DNA of 64,000 bases from Bacteroides rodentium JCM 16496 (GCF_000614125.1 NZ_BAKJ01000016.1:1-64000); one strand, 5' to 3'. Positions 32,912-42,484 are shown, numbered from the stretch's first letter. Made by a program: numbers and translations. Notes: generated by a model not told the origin, from the sequence alone.

Positions 32912-35049
32912 TTATTTGAACCGCGACGTATCCACCGCCTCCCGTTGCTTCTCCTTATATCCTCCGAACTTATAGGTGAACGATACACCCACTTCGCGGA
33001 AGGAGGAGTAACGGTTCGTCACGTTCTGCGTCTGGAAGCGGATGCGGGGAGAAATCTGTCCCGTCTCAAAAATGTCATTGCAGTAGAGGTTGAGGATGGC
33101 TTTGTTCTTGGCGAAGCCGTAGCGCAGGGCAATATTCACATGGCCCGACGTGGGCAGGTCGTAGATGCCTGGATGGCTTTGCTATGCACCATTCCGGTCA
33201 GTGTCAGCTTCAAATCGGGCTTGGTGGAGAGGGTAAAAGTATTGTTCATCTGGGCAATGCCATAGCATTGTTTTCTGTCGAAAGGAATATCCCAGAAATC
33301 ACCATCCTTTTCGCGGTGCCACAAGCCGATGAGGGTAAGGCGAGAATTCAACCAATTCTTCAGCTTAAACGGTATAGATACTTGTATTCCTACTTGTTGC
33401 TGATAATCAAAATTGAGTGTCTTGTAGATTTCAACCAGACGTTCGGAAGATTGGTAGAGTGTCTGTACAGAGTAGTCCTTGGTGTGGTTGAACCAGGCGC
33501 TGAAGATGTATTTGCTTTTCAAAATATAGGTCATTTTCAGCTCATACTCTTGTGCCGGTTTCAGCAACGGATTACCATGCAGCTCAGAGTATCCACCGCC
33601 GATGTAAGAGACGGCATCCTGCACGGCCCAGTAGTCGGGATAGTCCTTGTCGCTGCTCAGAGAAAGCTGAAAGATATGTCCCGGTGCCGGCATATAGTTC
33701 AAGTTGACAATGGGATACCAGTCCCACTGGTCCCAAACGGGAGTCTTGTAATGCTCCACAGCCAGAGAAGCGTCCAAAGCGAGTTTGTCGCCGAAACTCT
33801 TGCTGAAACCTGCATAGATATTCCAAGTTTGCTCGCGGCGGCGGGACTTCATATTGCTCAAAGCATCTGATGAGGTCAACTGTTCACCGGTTTCGGGGTG
33901 GTAATAATATTGGTAGCTGTTGTCAATACTGGTAGTGTAGACGGCTCCATAATTCAAGTCCCAGCCTTTCCCCAAGTTATGCTCCTGGGCCAGAAAGAAC
34001 TTCCAGCGGTTGATGCGCTGACAGTCTTCCGTGTAGAAATCGAGTTCCTCATCCTGCATACGGCTATGCAGTAGTTGGTTGGACGGAGAGCGGTAGTAGG
34101 TCAGCTCGGCACCGGCTTTGAGGCCGAAAGGGGTGCGATAGTCCAGACGGCCGTTGTGTAGCCAGTCGGTGCTATTGCTATGAGTTGTGGACACCTGCGT
34201 GCCCGTCACGCCCTTCCAGTTGTGGGAGGTGGAATAAGCACCGTTATAGACGAAACTCAGCTGATGGTCCTTGGCGATGTTATAGTCTGCCCCTACCCTG
34301 AAGCTATGGGTATGGCTGCGGCCACGGCTCACCTCATCTGTTGTCATGGGGTGAACCGAGCCGTCTGCCAGAGTGTGCACAGCCTCTTTGTCGGTAGTAG
34401 AGTAGCCCCGGCCATGGCTGTGCGAGTAAAGAATATCTGCTGAGAATTTATTTTTGCTGAAGAGCAGGCTGGCGCGTTCCTCAAAGCCTTCGTTGTGCTT
34501 CTGGCGATACTTGGCATAGAGTTCGCCTTGCCAGGAGCCGAGGCCGCCTGCCGATTGTTTCAGGGTGATATTGATAAGGGCGCCACGCACTTGGTAGCGC
34601 GCAGGGGCATTGTACATCACTTCCGCCTTCTCTATGCGGCTGGCAGGGATGCTGCGCAGCAAGGCATAGAGCTGCTCGGTGCTGAGGGTGGTTACTTTGC
34701 CGTCCAGAATAACGGTGACTCCCTGGCCTGCCAGTTGCAGCCCGCCATTCATCTCGATGACACCGGGAAGCTCTTTCACGGCATCGTAAGCATTGTCTAC
34801 GGGGAGGTTCCGGATAAGGCGGGGCAGGTCGTACACCAGCTTGCCTTGCGCCGCCTTTACGATGGGGCGTTCGCCGGTAATCATCACTTCCGGCAAGGTC
34901 TGATAAAGACTGTCCAGACGGGCATCGGTCGTGATAAGGCTGTCGGCGCTGAGGATGCGGTTGTCATCGTCATTCTTGGGGGACTGTGCCGAAAGGCTGA
35001 TGCCAAGGACACAAGCGAACAGGGATAAATAAACTCGTTTCATTTTCAT
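32912..35049 (-). CDS. TonB-dependent receptor-like outer-membrane protein (frameshift)
   Basis: About 712 residues when repaired. There is a signal peptide (MKMKRVYLSLFACVLGISLSA) and a plug domain (LPVDNAYDAVKELPGVIEMNGGLQLAGQGVTVILDG; ARYQVRGALINITLK). A long barrel follows with many Tyr/Trp-rich strands. The frame breaks near 33160 (CAGGCATC for CAGGGCATC), and the last 75 residues (ALRYGFAKNKAILNLYCNDIF, FREVGVSFTYKFGG) complete the barrel. It matches the outer-membrane beta-barrel family that follows regulators in Bacteroides. Ligand unknown. It is divergent from the two-component operon at 35346. Confidence 0.83.
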
Positions 35050-35067
35050 TGAATGTTAGTTCAAAAG

Positions 35068-35186
35068 TTCACCACAGAGGACACAGAGTCTCACAGAGTT
35101 CTATTTCCCAACCTAAAAGACAAGTTCCTATCCTTCCATCCAACGCATCGGAAAACTCTGTGAGACTCTGTATCCTCTGTGGTGAA
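35068..35186. repeat. 33-bp inverted repeat in the divergent gap
   Basis: Arms 35068-35100 and 35154-35186 are reverse complements with one mismatch (core CACCACAGAGG, CACAGAGTCTCACAGAG), with a 53-bp loop. There is no coding frame and no transposase. It lies just upstream of the TonB-receptor-like gene, in the 296-bp gap 35050-35345. Confidence 0.8.
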
Positions 35187-35222
35187 CCTTTTTGCAAAGT
35201 ACGGCAGAATCAGCAGAAACTT

Positions 35223-35283
35223 GTGTTATCAGCGGCTTACCAAGTGTTATCCAGTGTTATCGGGAGTGTTATTTAGTCTTATC
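35223..35283 (+). promoter_or_regulatory. GTGTTATC direct repeats upstream of the sensor kinase
   Basis: GTGTTATC at 35223, 35244 and 35254, GTGTTATT at 35266 and GTCTTATC at 35276. Spacing is 21, 10, 12 and 10 bp, close to one or two DNA turns. They end 28 bp before the -7 box. OmpR-type regulators bind direct repeats with about this spacing, so autoregulation by the downstream regulator is plausible. Confidence 0.55.
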
Positions 35284-35310
35284 GGATGATAGGGTTCACA
35301 ACATTAATCT

Positions 35311-35318
35311 TACCTTTG
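35311..35318 (+). promoter_or_regulatory. Promoter -7 box of the sensor kinase operon
   Basis: TACCTTTG, exact consensus, 27 bp before the ATG at 35346. Confidence 0.65.
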
Positions 35319-35345
35319 TATGTATAAAAGTAACCGGAAACAAAC

Positions 35346-36881
35346 ATGAAACTGCCATTCAAATATATTGCCATACTTGTCATCGTCTCCCTGACCGGCA
35401 TCTTCGCCTACCAAGCCTACTGGCTGACGGGGCTCTACCATACCATGCACGACCAGATGGAACGCGACATCAACGAAGCCATGCGCATGAGCGACTACAA
35501 CGAGATGATGATACGCGTGGAAAAACTACGGAATGACAGTATCAAAGAAGGAACCGTGAGTGTATCGGCAGGTTATGATAACGACAAGCCCTACGTCAGC
35601 AGCTCCACGAGCATCACCACAAACACCCCGAAGCAAGAGCCCGAGAAAGCGGACAGTCTCATTGTGGAAGTGACGGGAGACACCATATCCGAGTACGAGC
35701 CTGCCGACTCGCAACGCTCCGCCATGAGAGTCCACGAAGGCATGGACGTCATTCTCGGCAAGCAGAACAACATGCAGAAACTGACGAACTACTTCCAACG
35801 TGGACTGCACTCCGGACTGGATGTCATCCTCGACCCGGACCTTGCCATCTACGACAGCCTGCTCACCAGCCTGCTGCGCGAGCAGGGGCTCGACATGCCC
35901 TACCGGCTGGAATACCTGTATGCGGGAGGCGGCAGCGGCAACATCCTTCCCTACACCGACACCCTTTCCGTGAAAGGTACCGAGGGGTACACGCCCAGCG
36001 CCCAAGCCGTGCAGTACGACTATGCCTTCAACCTACATGGCAGCCAATTGTACCGGCTGACGATAGAACCCGTCACCGCGATTGTGCTACGGCAGATGTC
36101 GGGCATTCTCGCCACTTCCTTCATCATTCTCGTGATACTCTCTTTCTCCTTCTGGTTCCTTATCCGCACCATCTTAAAGCAGAAGACCCTGGAGGAAATG
36201 AAAAGCGACTTTACCAACAACATCACCCACGAACTGAAAACACCCATCGCCGTGGCCTACGCTGCCAACGATGCCCTGCTGAACTTCAACCAGGCCGAGG
36301 AGAAGACGCAACGCGACAAGTACCTGCGCATCTGCCAGGAGCAGCTTCAGCGGCTTAGCGGACTGGTGGAGCAGATTCTCTCCATGAGCATGGAGCGCCG
36401 CCGTACGTTCCGCCTCCATCCGGAGGAGCTCTCCCTGCAAGAAATCGTGGAACGCCTCGTAGAGCAACACAAGCTGAAAGCCGGGAAGCCCGTCCACATC
36501 TCCACCGACATCGAGCCCCGGGACCTCACCGTCCTTGCCGACCGTACGCACTTCAGCAACATCCTCAGCAATCTGCTGGACAATGCCATCAAATACTCTA
36601 ACGGAGAAGCCGAAATAGACATCCGCTGCCGACGGATTGCCACCATGGAGCAAGGCGAGCAGACCGAAATATCTGTCAGCGACCGTGGCATAGGCATCGC
36701 ACCGGAAAAGCTGAAACATATCTTCGACAAGTTCTACCGCGTGCCTACCGGCAATCTGCACGATGTGAAAGGATACGGGCTGGGATTGTTCTACGTAAAG
36801 ACCATGACGGCCAAACACGGCGGCACCGTGTCCGTGAAGAGTGAACCGGGAAAAGGAAGCACCTTTACCATAAGGGTATAG
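35346..36881 (+). CDS. Membrane sensor histidine kinase (RprX-like)
   Basis: A 511-residue kinase. Membrane helix near 5-27, a periplasmic domain to about 245, and a second helix (GILATSFIILVILSFSFWFLI). The phospho-acceptor is in NITHELKTPIA (His near 295), with N-box LLDNAIKYS, G1 SDRGIGIA, F-box FDKFYRVP and G2 GYGLGLFYV. Size and layout resemble B. fragilis RprX. The response regulator starts 89 bp downstream, beyond three 22-bp-spaced repeats. The signal sensed is unknown. Confidence 0.9.
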   Translation: MKLPFKYIAILVIVSLTGIFAYQAYWLTGLYHTMHDQMERDINEAMRMSDYNEMMIRVEKLRNDSIKEGTVSVSAGYDNDKPYVSSSTSITTNTPKQEPEKADSLIVEVTGDTISEYEPADSQRSAMRVHEGMDVILGKQNNMQKLTNYFQRGLHSGLDVILDPDLAIYDSLLTSLLREQGLDMPYRLEYLYAGGGSGNILPYTDTLSVKGTEGYTPSAQAVQYDYAFNLHGSQLYRLTIEPVTAIVLRQMSGILATSFIILVILSFSFWFLIRTILKQKTLEEMKSDFTNNITHELKTPIAVAYAANDALLNFNQAEEKTQRDKYLRICQEQLQRLSGLVEQILSMSMERRRTFRLHPEELSLQEIVERLVEQHKLKAGKPVHISTDIEPRDLTVLADRTHFSNILSNLLDNAIKYSNGEAEIDIRCRRIATMEQGEQTEISVSDRGIGIAPEKLKHIFDKFYRVPTGNLHDVKGYGLGLFYVKTMTAKHGGTVSVKSEPGKGSTFTIRV

Positions 36882-36903
36882 CCACACCACGCGCCGGTAA
36901 GAT

Positions 36904-36962
36904 TTACATTACTTGGTAAGGTGCATTACATTACTTGGTATGACACTTTACATTACTTGTTA
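36904..36962 (+). promoter_or_regulatory. Three TTACATTACTTGGTA repeats, 22-bp spacing
   Basis: TTACATTACTTGGTA at 36904-36918 and 36926-36940, and TTACATTACTTGTTA at 36948-36962: exactly 22 bp apart, two helical turns. They fill the kinase-regulator gap and end 8 bp before the regulator ATG. Regular face-of-helix spacing suggests protein binding, possibly by the regulator, or an RNA-level element. No -7 box is evident inside. Confidence 0.7.
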
Positions 36963-36970
36963 TAAACACA

Positions 36971-37696
36971 ATGATTATGGAAAAGATAACCGTACTTCTG
37001 GTTGAGGACGAACAAACCCTCGCCATGATTATCAAAGACACGCTGGAAGGACAGAACTTCATTATCCACACCGCCGACGACGGTGAAGAAGGGCTGCGCC
37101 TATTCTTCAACCTCCGTCCCGACGTACTGGTGGCAGACGTGATGATGCCCCACATGGACGGTTTCGAAATGGTGCGCCGCATCCGGCAGACCGACAAACA
37201 GACCCCGGTACTGTTCCTCACCGCCCGCTCCGCCATCAACGATGTGGTGGAAGGGTTTGAGCTGGGTGCCAACGACTATCTGAAGAAACCCTTCGGCATG
37301 CAGGAGCTGATGATTCGAATCAAGGCGCTGGCAGGTAAAGCCTTCTCCTTTACAGACGAGAAGCCCAAGGAAAGCACCAGCTTCGAGATAGGCGACTACC
37401 GGCTCAACTCCATCACGCAGCGACTTACGTACGTGGGAGTCGCTGCCTCACTGCAGATGCAGACGGAAGTGGAACTCTCCCACCGCGAGTCCGAAATACT
37501 GAAACGTCTTTGCGAGAACCGCAACCAGGTGGTCAACACCCAGAACGTATTGCTCGACCTCTGGGGAGACGACAGCTTCTTCAACTCCCGCAGCCTGCAT
37601 GTGTTCATCACCAAACTGCGGCATAAACTGGCCGGAGACGAGCGCATCCGTATCGTCAATGTGCGGGGAATAGGATATAAACTAATAGTGAACTAA
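36971..37696 (+). CDS. OmpR-family response regulator (RprY-like)
   Basis: A 241-residue regulator. The receiver domain has acidic VEDEQ, phospho-Asp near 56 in VLVADVMMPHMDG, T in FLTARS and K in YLKKPFG. The winged-helix DNA-binding domain has LSHRESEILKRLCENRNQVV, VLLDLWGDDSFFNSRSL and RIVNVRGIGYKL. ATG codons at 36971 and 36977 are both possible. Cognate of the upstream kinase. RprY in B. fragilis controls envelope and redox genes; the same role here is inference. Confidence 0.92.
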   Translation: MIMEKITVLLVEDEQTLAMIIKDTLEGQNFIIHTADDGEEGLRLFFNLRPDVLVADVMMPHMDGFEMVRRIRQTDKQTPVLFLTARSAINDVVEGFELGANDYLKKPFGMQELMIRIKALAGKAFSFTDEKPKESTSFEIGDYRLNSITQRLTYVGVAASLQMQTEVELSHRESEILKRLCENRNQVVNTQNVLLDLWGDDSFFNSRSLHVFITKLRHKLAGDERIRIVNVRGIGYKLIVN

Positions 37697-37717
37697 ACTA
37701 AAACTAAACTACTATTT

Positions 37718-38524
37718 ATGAAAAAGTTATTATTCATTACTTTTATCTGTTCCTCACTCTGCGCCTATGCACAGAGCGAGATTCCGGAAGACACAATAAA
37801 GAACCGGCCTCCCGTAAAGAAAGAGCAGATTCCCTTTTCTCCAAAAGAGAACAAGCGTACGGGCCTTGATGAAAGCCAGCCCCAACAAAGTCTGCAGGGC
37901 GAACAGCAGGAAGAGATAAATCTCCATCTCCCTCCCTCCGACTATGTGGAGCCCCTGCCCTGGACGGACATGAAGAAGATACACTTTCAGAAAAACATCT
38001 TTGAATGGGACTTCCAGCGTTTCGCCGATTTCCTGCTCTCGCCGGAAGTCGTACTGACGATGTACGGCAGCCATAACACCTATCCTGCAATGGGCTCCAT
38101 CATGCAGGCTGGCGCAGGAGTTACTTATTACAGTCCCGACGGACATTGGGAATTGAGCGGAGGGGTATATGCCGCCCATTATTCCATCTCCCAACCTTCA
38201 TCCATTACCGGTGCCCAGTATGCCAAAAGGGATGCCCCCCGAGGTACTCAATGGGACATAGGCTACAATGCCTCCGTATCCTACCGCATCAATCCCTACA
38301 TGCGCCTGCATGCCTTCGGCCAGTATTCAGGCTACGGGAGAAGTAACTCCTTTCATGGATATATGAACCCGATGTATCCACAAAGCGGTTATGGCATGGT
38401 ACTGGAACTGAAAGTGACGGACTGGCTCGACCTCAACGGAGGGATGGAACGAAGATACGACCCCACCAAAATGAAATGGGTAAATTCGCCCATCTTCGCC
38501 CCTACCATTCGTATAAAGAAATAG
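37718..38524 (+). CDS. Secreted/outer-membrane protein, 268 aa
   Basis: Signal peptide MKKLLFITFICSSLCAYA, then AQSEIPEDT and a Pro/Gln-rich linker. From about 85 there is a beta-strand-rich C-terminal domain (VVLTMYGSHNTYPAMGS, VTYYSPDGHWELSGGVYAA, YNASVSYRINPYMRLHAFGQY) ending IFAPTIRIKK. It looks like a small barrel or surface beta-sheet protein. It starts 21 bp after the response regulator, so it is probably a member of the regulon operon. The following gene shares the AQSE(I/M)P-DT start. Confidence 0.75.
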   Translation: MKKLLFITFICSSLCAYAQSEIPEDTIKNRPPVKKEQIPFSPKENKRTGLDESQPQQSLQGEQQEEINLHLPPSDYVEPLPWTDMKKIHFQKNIFEWDFQRFADFLLSPEVVLTMYGSHNTYPAMGSIMQAGAGVTYYSPDGHWELSGGVYAAHYSISQPSSITGAQYAKRDAPRGTQWDIGYNASVSYRINPYMRLHAFGQYSGYGRSNSFHGYMNPMYPQSGYGMVLELKVTDWLDLNGGMERRYDPTKMKWVNSPIFAPTIRIKK

Positions 38525-38564
38525 AAATAATACAAAGATATTTCCAGAAATAGAGGGAAACGAG

Positions 38565-38572
38565 TATCTTTG
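38565..38572 (+). promoter_or_regulatory. Promoter -7 box before 38625 gene
   Basis: TATCTTTG, consensus match, 53 bp before the ATG, in the 100-bp gap between the two secreted-protein genes. Confidence 0.5.
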
Positions 38573-38624
38573 TTCAGTCTGCCCCTATGCGGTGGACAGC
38601 AACTGAAATTGTGAACAAAGAACA

Positions 38625-39221
38625 ATGAAACGAATCTTCTTCTGCATCATCATTTTACTTGCAGGCATGTCATCCGTCAGCGCACAGAGCGAGATGCCTG
38701 CCGATACGGTACGTACTGCTGTACGTGGCAAAGCGTCTCCCGAAGGCATGTCTCCGTCTGAAAAGGAACTTCTGCCGGACGTGAAGAATTACGACGGCTT
38801 CCTGCTGGATATGGGGCTGATGAATCTGTCCACCCCCACTCTTCCCAAATTCACTTTGGAGATACCGGATGCCAGCAAAGACTATAGCCGCATCTTCCAG
38901 TTGAACCCGAACGTGACTTATTCACAAGGTCTTTCGAACATATTCTCACTCAGCAACTCCCGGTATTTCAGTTCGAATCCCTTCGGACTGACGGGCTTCT
39001 GGGGCTCTACCGACAACCTGCAAATGGGAAGTTTCACTTTGAAGAACGGCATGCGCATCCATACGTACGGCGAATATGACAAGGACGGCTGGAAAGTACC
39101 CAACCCTTCCGCACTGCCTTGGGAAAAGAACAATTTCAAAGGGGCGTTCGAGCTGAAATCAGCCAACGGAGCCTTTGGCATACGCATCGAGGTACAGCAG
39201 GGCAGACACGTGCCCTATTGA
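38625..39221 (+). CDS. Secreted protein, 198 aa, paralogous start with the 268-aa protein
   Basis: Signal peptide MKRIFFCIIILLAGMSSVSA followed by AQSEMPADTV, matching the mature start of the upstream 268-aa protein. The body has FLLDMGLMNLSTPTLPKFTL, YSRIFQLNPNVTYSQGLSN and FGLTGFWGSTDNLQMGSFTLKNG, beta-rich and without further membrane helices. Function unknown; probably periplasmic or outer membrane. Confidence 0.72.
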   Translation: MKRIFFCIIILLAGMSSVSAQSEMPADTVRTAVRGKASPEGMSPSEKELLPDVKNYDGFLLDMGLMNLSTPTLPKFTLEIPDASKDYSRIFQLNPNVTYSQGLSNIFSLSNSRYFSSNPFGLTGFWGSTDNLQMGSFTLKNGMRIHTYGEYDKDGWKVPNPSALPWEKNNFKGAFELKSANGAFGIRIEVQQGRHVPY

Positions 39222-39246
39222 TGCCCATCACTTAACAACAGAATCA

Positions 39247-40149
39247 ATGACAAGAAAGAAAATACTGGTAATAGGCGCCAACGGTTTTACCGGCAGACGC
39301 ATCCTGGATGATTTGTCCCGCAACTTGTCTTATCAGACAACGGGCTGTTCCCTGCACGACGACATCTGTCCTCATTCGGGCGACTATCGCTTTATCCGTA
39401 CGGATATATGCAACCGCCAGGCGGTGAAAAAGCTTTTCCAGGAAGTACAGCCGGATGTTGTAATCAATACCTCCGCCCTCTCCGTCCCCGATTATTGCGA
39501 AACGCACCATGCAGAAGCGGATGCCGTCAACATTACTGCCGTGGAGCATCTGGCAGAATGCTGTGAGGCAAGAGGCAGCCGTTTTATCCATCTTTCCACC
39601 GACTTCGTTTTCGGTGGTGTTACGGACCGGCCCTATACGGAGGAGGATATTCCCGCTCCCGTTAATTATTACGGCTACACCAAACTGGAAGGTGAGAAAC
39701 GTATCGCTGCCGTTTGCAGGGATTATGCCATCGTGCGCATAGTGGTGGTGTACGGTGCCGCCCTGCCCGGACAGCATGGAAATGTGCTCCAACTGGTGGC
39801 AAATAGATTAAGGAACAATGAGGAAGTGTTCGTCGTATCCGACCAATGGCGTACGCCCACCTTCGTGGGAGACGTGTCGCAAGGAGTGGAGAAGCTGATA
39901 AGTCATCCGCAAAACGGTATCTATCATCTCTGTGGCAGCGAGTGCCTGACCATTGCAGACATCGCTTATCGGGTAGCGGACGTATTGGGGCTGAATCGCT
40001 CGCTCATCCGTCCCGTCACCACGAAGGAGATGAACGAAAAGACACCACGTCCCCGTTTCAGCGGGCTGAGTATAGAAAAGGCACGCCGGGAACTGGGGTA
40101 TCGACCGCATACGCTGGAGGAAGGAATAAAGCTGATGTTCGGATGGTAA
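39247..40149 (+). CDS. SDR-family sugar reductase (RmlD-like)
   Basis: A 300-residue NAD(P)-dependent protein starting at ATG 39247 (MTRKKILVIGANGFTGRRIL); the frame opens earlier inside the preceding gene. It has the Rossmann motif GANGFTG, VINTSALSVPDYCE, the catalytic region LSTDFVFGG and YYGYTKLEGE (Tyr-x-x-x-Lys), and a C-terminal GLSIEKARRELGYRPHTLEEG. It resembles dTDP-4-dehydrorhamnose reductases and related NDP-sugar enzymes. It stands alone, so the true substrate is open. Confidence 0.85.
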   Translation: MTRKKILVIGANGFTGRRILDDLSRNLSYQTTGCSLHDDICPHSGDYRFIRTDICNRQAVKKLFQEVQPDVVINTSALSVPDYCETHHAEADAVNITAVEHLAECCEARGSRFIHLSTDFVFGGVTDRPYTEEDIPAPVNYYGYTKLEGEKRIAAVCRDYAIVRIVVVYGAALPGQHGNVLQLVANRLRNNEEVFVVSDQWRTPTFVGDVSQGVEKLISHPQNGIYHLCGSECLTIADIAYRVADVLGLNRSLIRPVTTKEMNEKTPRPRFSGLSIEKARRELGYRPHTLEEGIKLMFGW

Positions 40150-40180
40150 ATAATGCAGGTGCGGACGGCAGCAGATTAGA

Positions 40181-42397
40181 CTACAGCAACTCCGGCTCTG
40201 CCAGTCCTTTCTCTTTGCGATACACACGTACCATCTCCAGAATCACATCTCCATATTTCTCCACCCCTCTCTTTCCGAAGTACGGAATACGTACAAGCAT
40301 GGCCTTATCCGAAGGAAGCAGATTGCTGATGCCTAGAATTGCCTTCTGCTGAATGACGGTGTATACGGGCAGCCCTAATGCGGAAGCTTCTGCATTGCGC
40401 CATGCTACCAAGCGGTTGTAAAGTTCCGGATGCAGCACATCCGTGGGTACTTCAACAGCCGCAGCATCGCGTTTCCGCTCACGCGGACGTTTCTCTTTAT
40501 CAGCCTGCTTACTGCTTCCCTGCCCTTCTTTGGCAGAAGCACTTCTCCCTTTGCCTTTACCCTTCTGCGAAGCCGAATCATCAATGGAAAGCAGTGCTTT
40601 CTGCTTCAAGTATCCTGCCATATGGAAACCATTCTCCAGCACATAATCCAGCAAATCAGTCTTCATGTCAAACACTTCCTCCAGCTCCTCCATGGCATCC
40701 CGGAGCTTCTTCTTCAACTCTTTATTATCAGAAGTTACCGTACTCGCCATCACCGCATCCAGCGGTTGCAACTGCTCTTGAAAATAAGTGGCGGCAGAGT
40801 GTATGCGCCCCTGCAAAGTCCGGTCGGCTGCATAGTCCTGTGCAGTATCAATCAGGCGGGTATACTGGATACTGAACTTCTGGGCTACTTTCGTCACTTT
40901 GTCGTGAAAACGTTCCATTTCCTCCTTGCAGGCTGCGAGTTGCTTGGGAAAGAGCTTGTACAAGTGTTCGTCTATCAGCCGCACATACCGCCGCAAAGCC
41001 TGCTCCATGGGCTGGAAATCGAACAAGCCCGACAGCAGTTCCAGGAAATAGGTCTGCTGCAAGGAACGGAAGCGTTTCTCGTCCGGCTCGTTTCTCCGTG
41101 CCTCCATCGTGAAGGTATCTACTGCATGGTCACTGATAACGGCCTTTGCAGAAAGCGGGGCACTGAGCACCACTCCCTCCAATGTCTTGCAGCGGCTCAG
41201 AGCCACATAGGTCTGCCCATGCGCAAAGGAGGCACTGGCATCAATCACGGCACGTTCAAACGTCAGTCCCTGGCTTTTGTGAATGGTAATCGCCCACGCC
41301 AGCTTCAGCGGATATTGCCGGAATGTTCCTTCAATATCTTCTGTAATCTCCTTGGTTTCCTCATCAAGCACGTATTTGGCATTCGTCCACTCTTCCTCTT
41401 GAAGTAAGAAGGTAGCGTCGCTTCCCTTACTGCGCACTTCAATTCCATCTGCCGACACGGCTGTCACCTCTCCAATCATGCCATTGTAGTAACGGTGCTC
41501 ACCGGAGGTGTCGTTCTTCACAAACATTACCTGGGCACCGCGTTTCAGTTCCAGTACTTCATCCGTGGGATAGGAATATTCGGGAAACTTTCCGTCAATC
41601 TTGGCACGAAAGGCATACGAGCGTCCCGGAAGTTGTTCCAGCTCATGGTCATTAATCCGTTGGGCCTGATAATTGTGGGTCACCAGGCGGATGTATCCTT
41701 CTTCTTTATCTGGTACGAAATTGGGAATATACCGGCGGTTCAAGGCTTCCAGCACTTGCCCGTCACAACGGTTTTCGCGAATGCGGTTCAGTAATTCAAG
41801 AAAAGTCCCATCGTTCTGCCGATAGACTTTCTTTAGTTCTATAGTGCAGTATTCCGTCTGCTTCAAAGCCTGGCTGGAGAAAAAATAGGGCGTGTCATAG
41901 TATTTGCGCAGCATCTGCCACTCATCGTCTTTCACTACGGGAGACAGCTGCTGTAAGTCGCCAATCATCAGCAGTTGCACGCCGCCAAAGGGTTTGTTCC
42001 GGTCGCGGAACCGCCTCAAGACGGCATCCACCGAATCGAGCAAGTCGGCACGGACCATACTGATTTCATCGATGACCAATAAATCTATGCTGCGTATAAT
42101 GTTGATTTTCTCTTTCCCGTAACGAAAACGGTAGGTTGCCTTGCCATCTGCGCTGAATGAGCTTTCGGGCACATAAGGAGCGAAAGGCACCTGGAAAAAG
42201 GAGTGGATGGTGACACCGCCCGCATTGATGGCGGCAATTCCCGTCGGCGCAAGTACAATCATCCGTTTCGGACTCTCCGCCTTCAGTCTTCGCAGGAAAG
42301 TTGTCTTACCGGTACCTGCCTTGCCGGTCAAAAAAAGATGAGTGCCTGTGTTTTCAATGAATTGCCATGCAAGCGCTATTTCGGGATTATTCTCCAT
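40181..42397 (-). CDS. PIF1-like DNA helicase with HRDC domain
   Basis: A 738-residue superfamily 1 helicase. Walker A is in LTGKAGTGKTTFLRRL, then APTGIAAINAGGVTIHSFFQ, DEAD-like LLVIDEISMVRADLL, GDLQQLSPVV, KSQGLTFERAVID and YVALSRCKTLEGVVL. These follow the PIF1/RRM3 pattern. A C-terminal HRDC-type domain (LYNRLVAWRNAEASALGLPVY to GVEKYGDVIL) follows a basic linker. It probably resolves structured DNA during replication or repair. A 17-codon upstream frame precedes it. Confidence 0.9.
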   Translation of the reverse strand: MENNPEIALAWQFIENTGTHLFLTGKAGTGKTTFLRRLKAESPKRMIVLAPTGIAAINAGGVTIHSFFQVPFAPYVPESSFSADGKATYRFRYGKEKINIIRSIDLLVIDEISMVRADLLDSVDAVLRRFRDRNKPFGGVQLLMIGDLQQLSPVVKDDEWQMLRKYYDTPYFFSSQALKQTEYCTIELKKVYRQNDGTFLELLNRIRENRCDGQVLEALNRRYIPNFVPDKEEGYIRLVTHNYQAQRINDHELEQLPGRSYAFRAKIDGKFPEYSYPTDEVLELKRGAQVMFVKNDTSGEHRYYNGMIGEVTAVSADGIEVRSKGSDATFLLQEEEWTNAKYVLDEETKEITEDIEGTFRQYPLKLAWAITIHKSQGLTFERAVIDASASFAHGQTYVALSRCKTLEGVVLSAPLSAKAVISDHAVDTFTMEARRNEPDEKRFRSLQQTYFLELLSGLFDFQPMEQALRRYVRLIDEHLYKLFPKQLAACKEEMERFHDKVTKVAQKFSIQYTRLIDTAQDYAADRTLQGRIHSAATYFQEQLQPLDAVMASTVTSDNKELKKKLRDAMEELEEVFDMKTDLLDYVLENGFHMAGYLKQKALLSIDDSASQKGKGKGRSASAKEGQGSSKQADKEKRPRERKRDAAAVEVPTDVLHPELYNRLVAWRNAEASALGLPVYTVIQQKAILGISNLLPSDKAMLVRIPYFGKRGVEKYGDVILEMVRVYRKEKGLAEPELL

Positions 42398-42408
42398 GGA
42401 TATGTTTA

Positions 42409-42462
42409 TTATTCAACCAATCCGCTCTCTCTCAGAATGATACGGATTTCATCAGTAGTCAT
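42409..42462 (-). CDS. Possible 17-codon leader peptide
   Basis: ATG at 42462, MTTDEIRIILRESGLVE, stop at 42409, 11 bp before the helicase ATG. It begins 15 bp after a consensus -7 box, so it would be the first frame on the transcript. It could be a translated leader affecting helicase expression, or chance. Confidence 0.35.
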   Translation of the reverse strand: MTTDEIRIILRESGLVE

Positions 42463-42476
42463 ATATGATAATAGGA

Positions 42477-42484
42477 CAAAGATA
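42477..42484 (-). promoter_or_regulatory. Helicase promoter -7 box
   Basis: The minus strand reads TATCTTTG, consensus, 80 bp before the helicase start. Confidence 0.6.

Noticed and set aside
35068..35186. Terminal repeats of an insertion sequence
   Set aside because: Only 53 bp lie between the arms, with no transposase and no visible target duplication.
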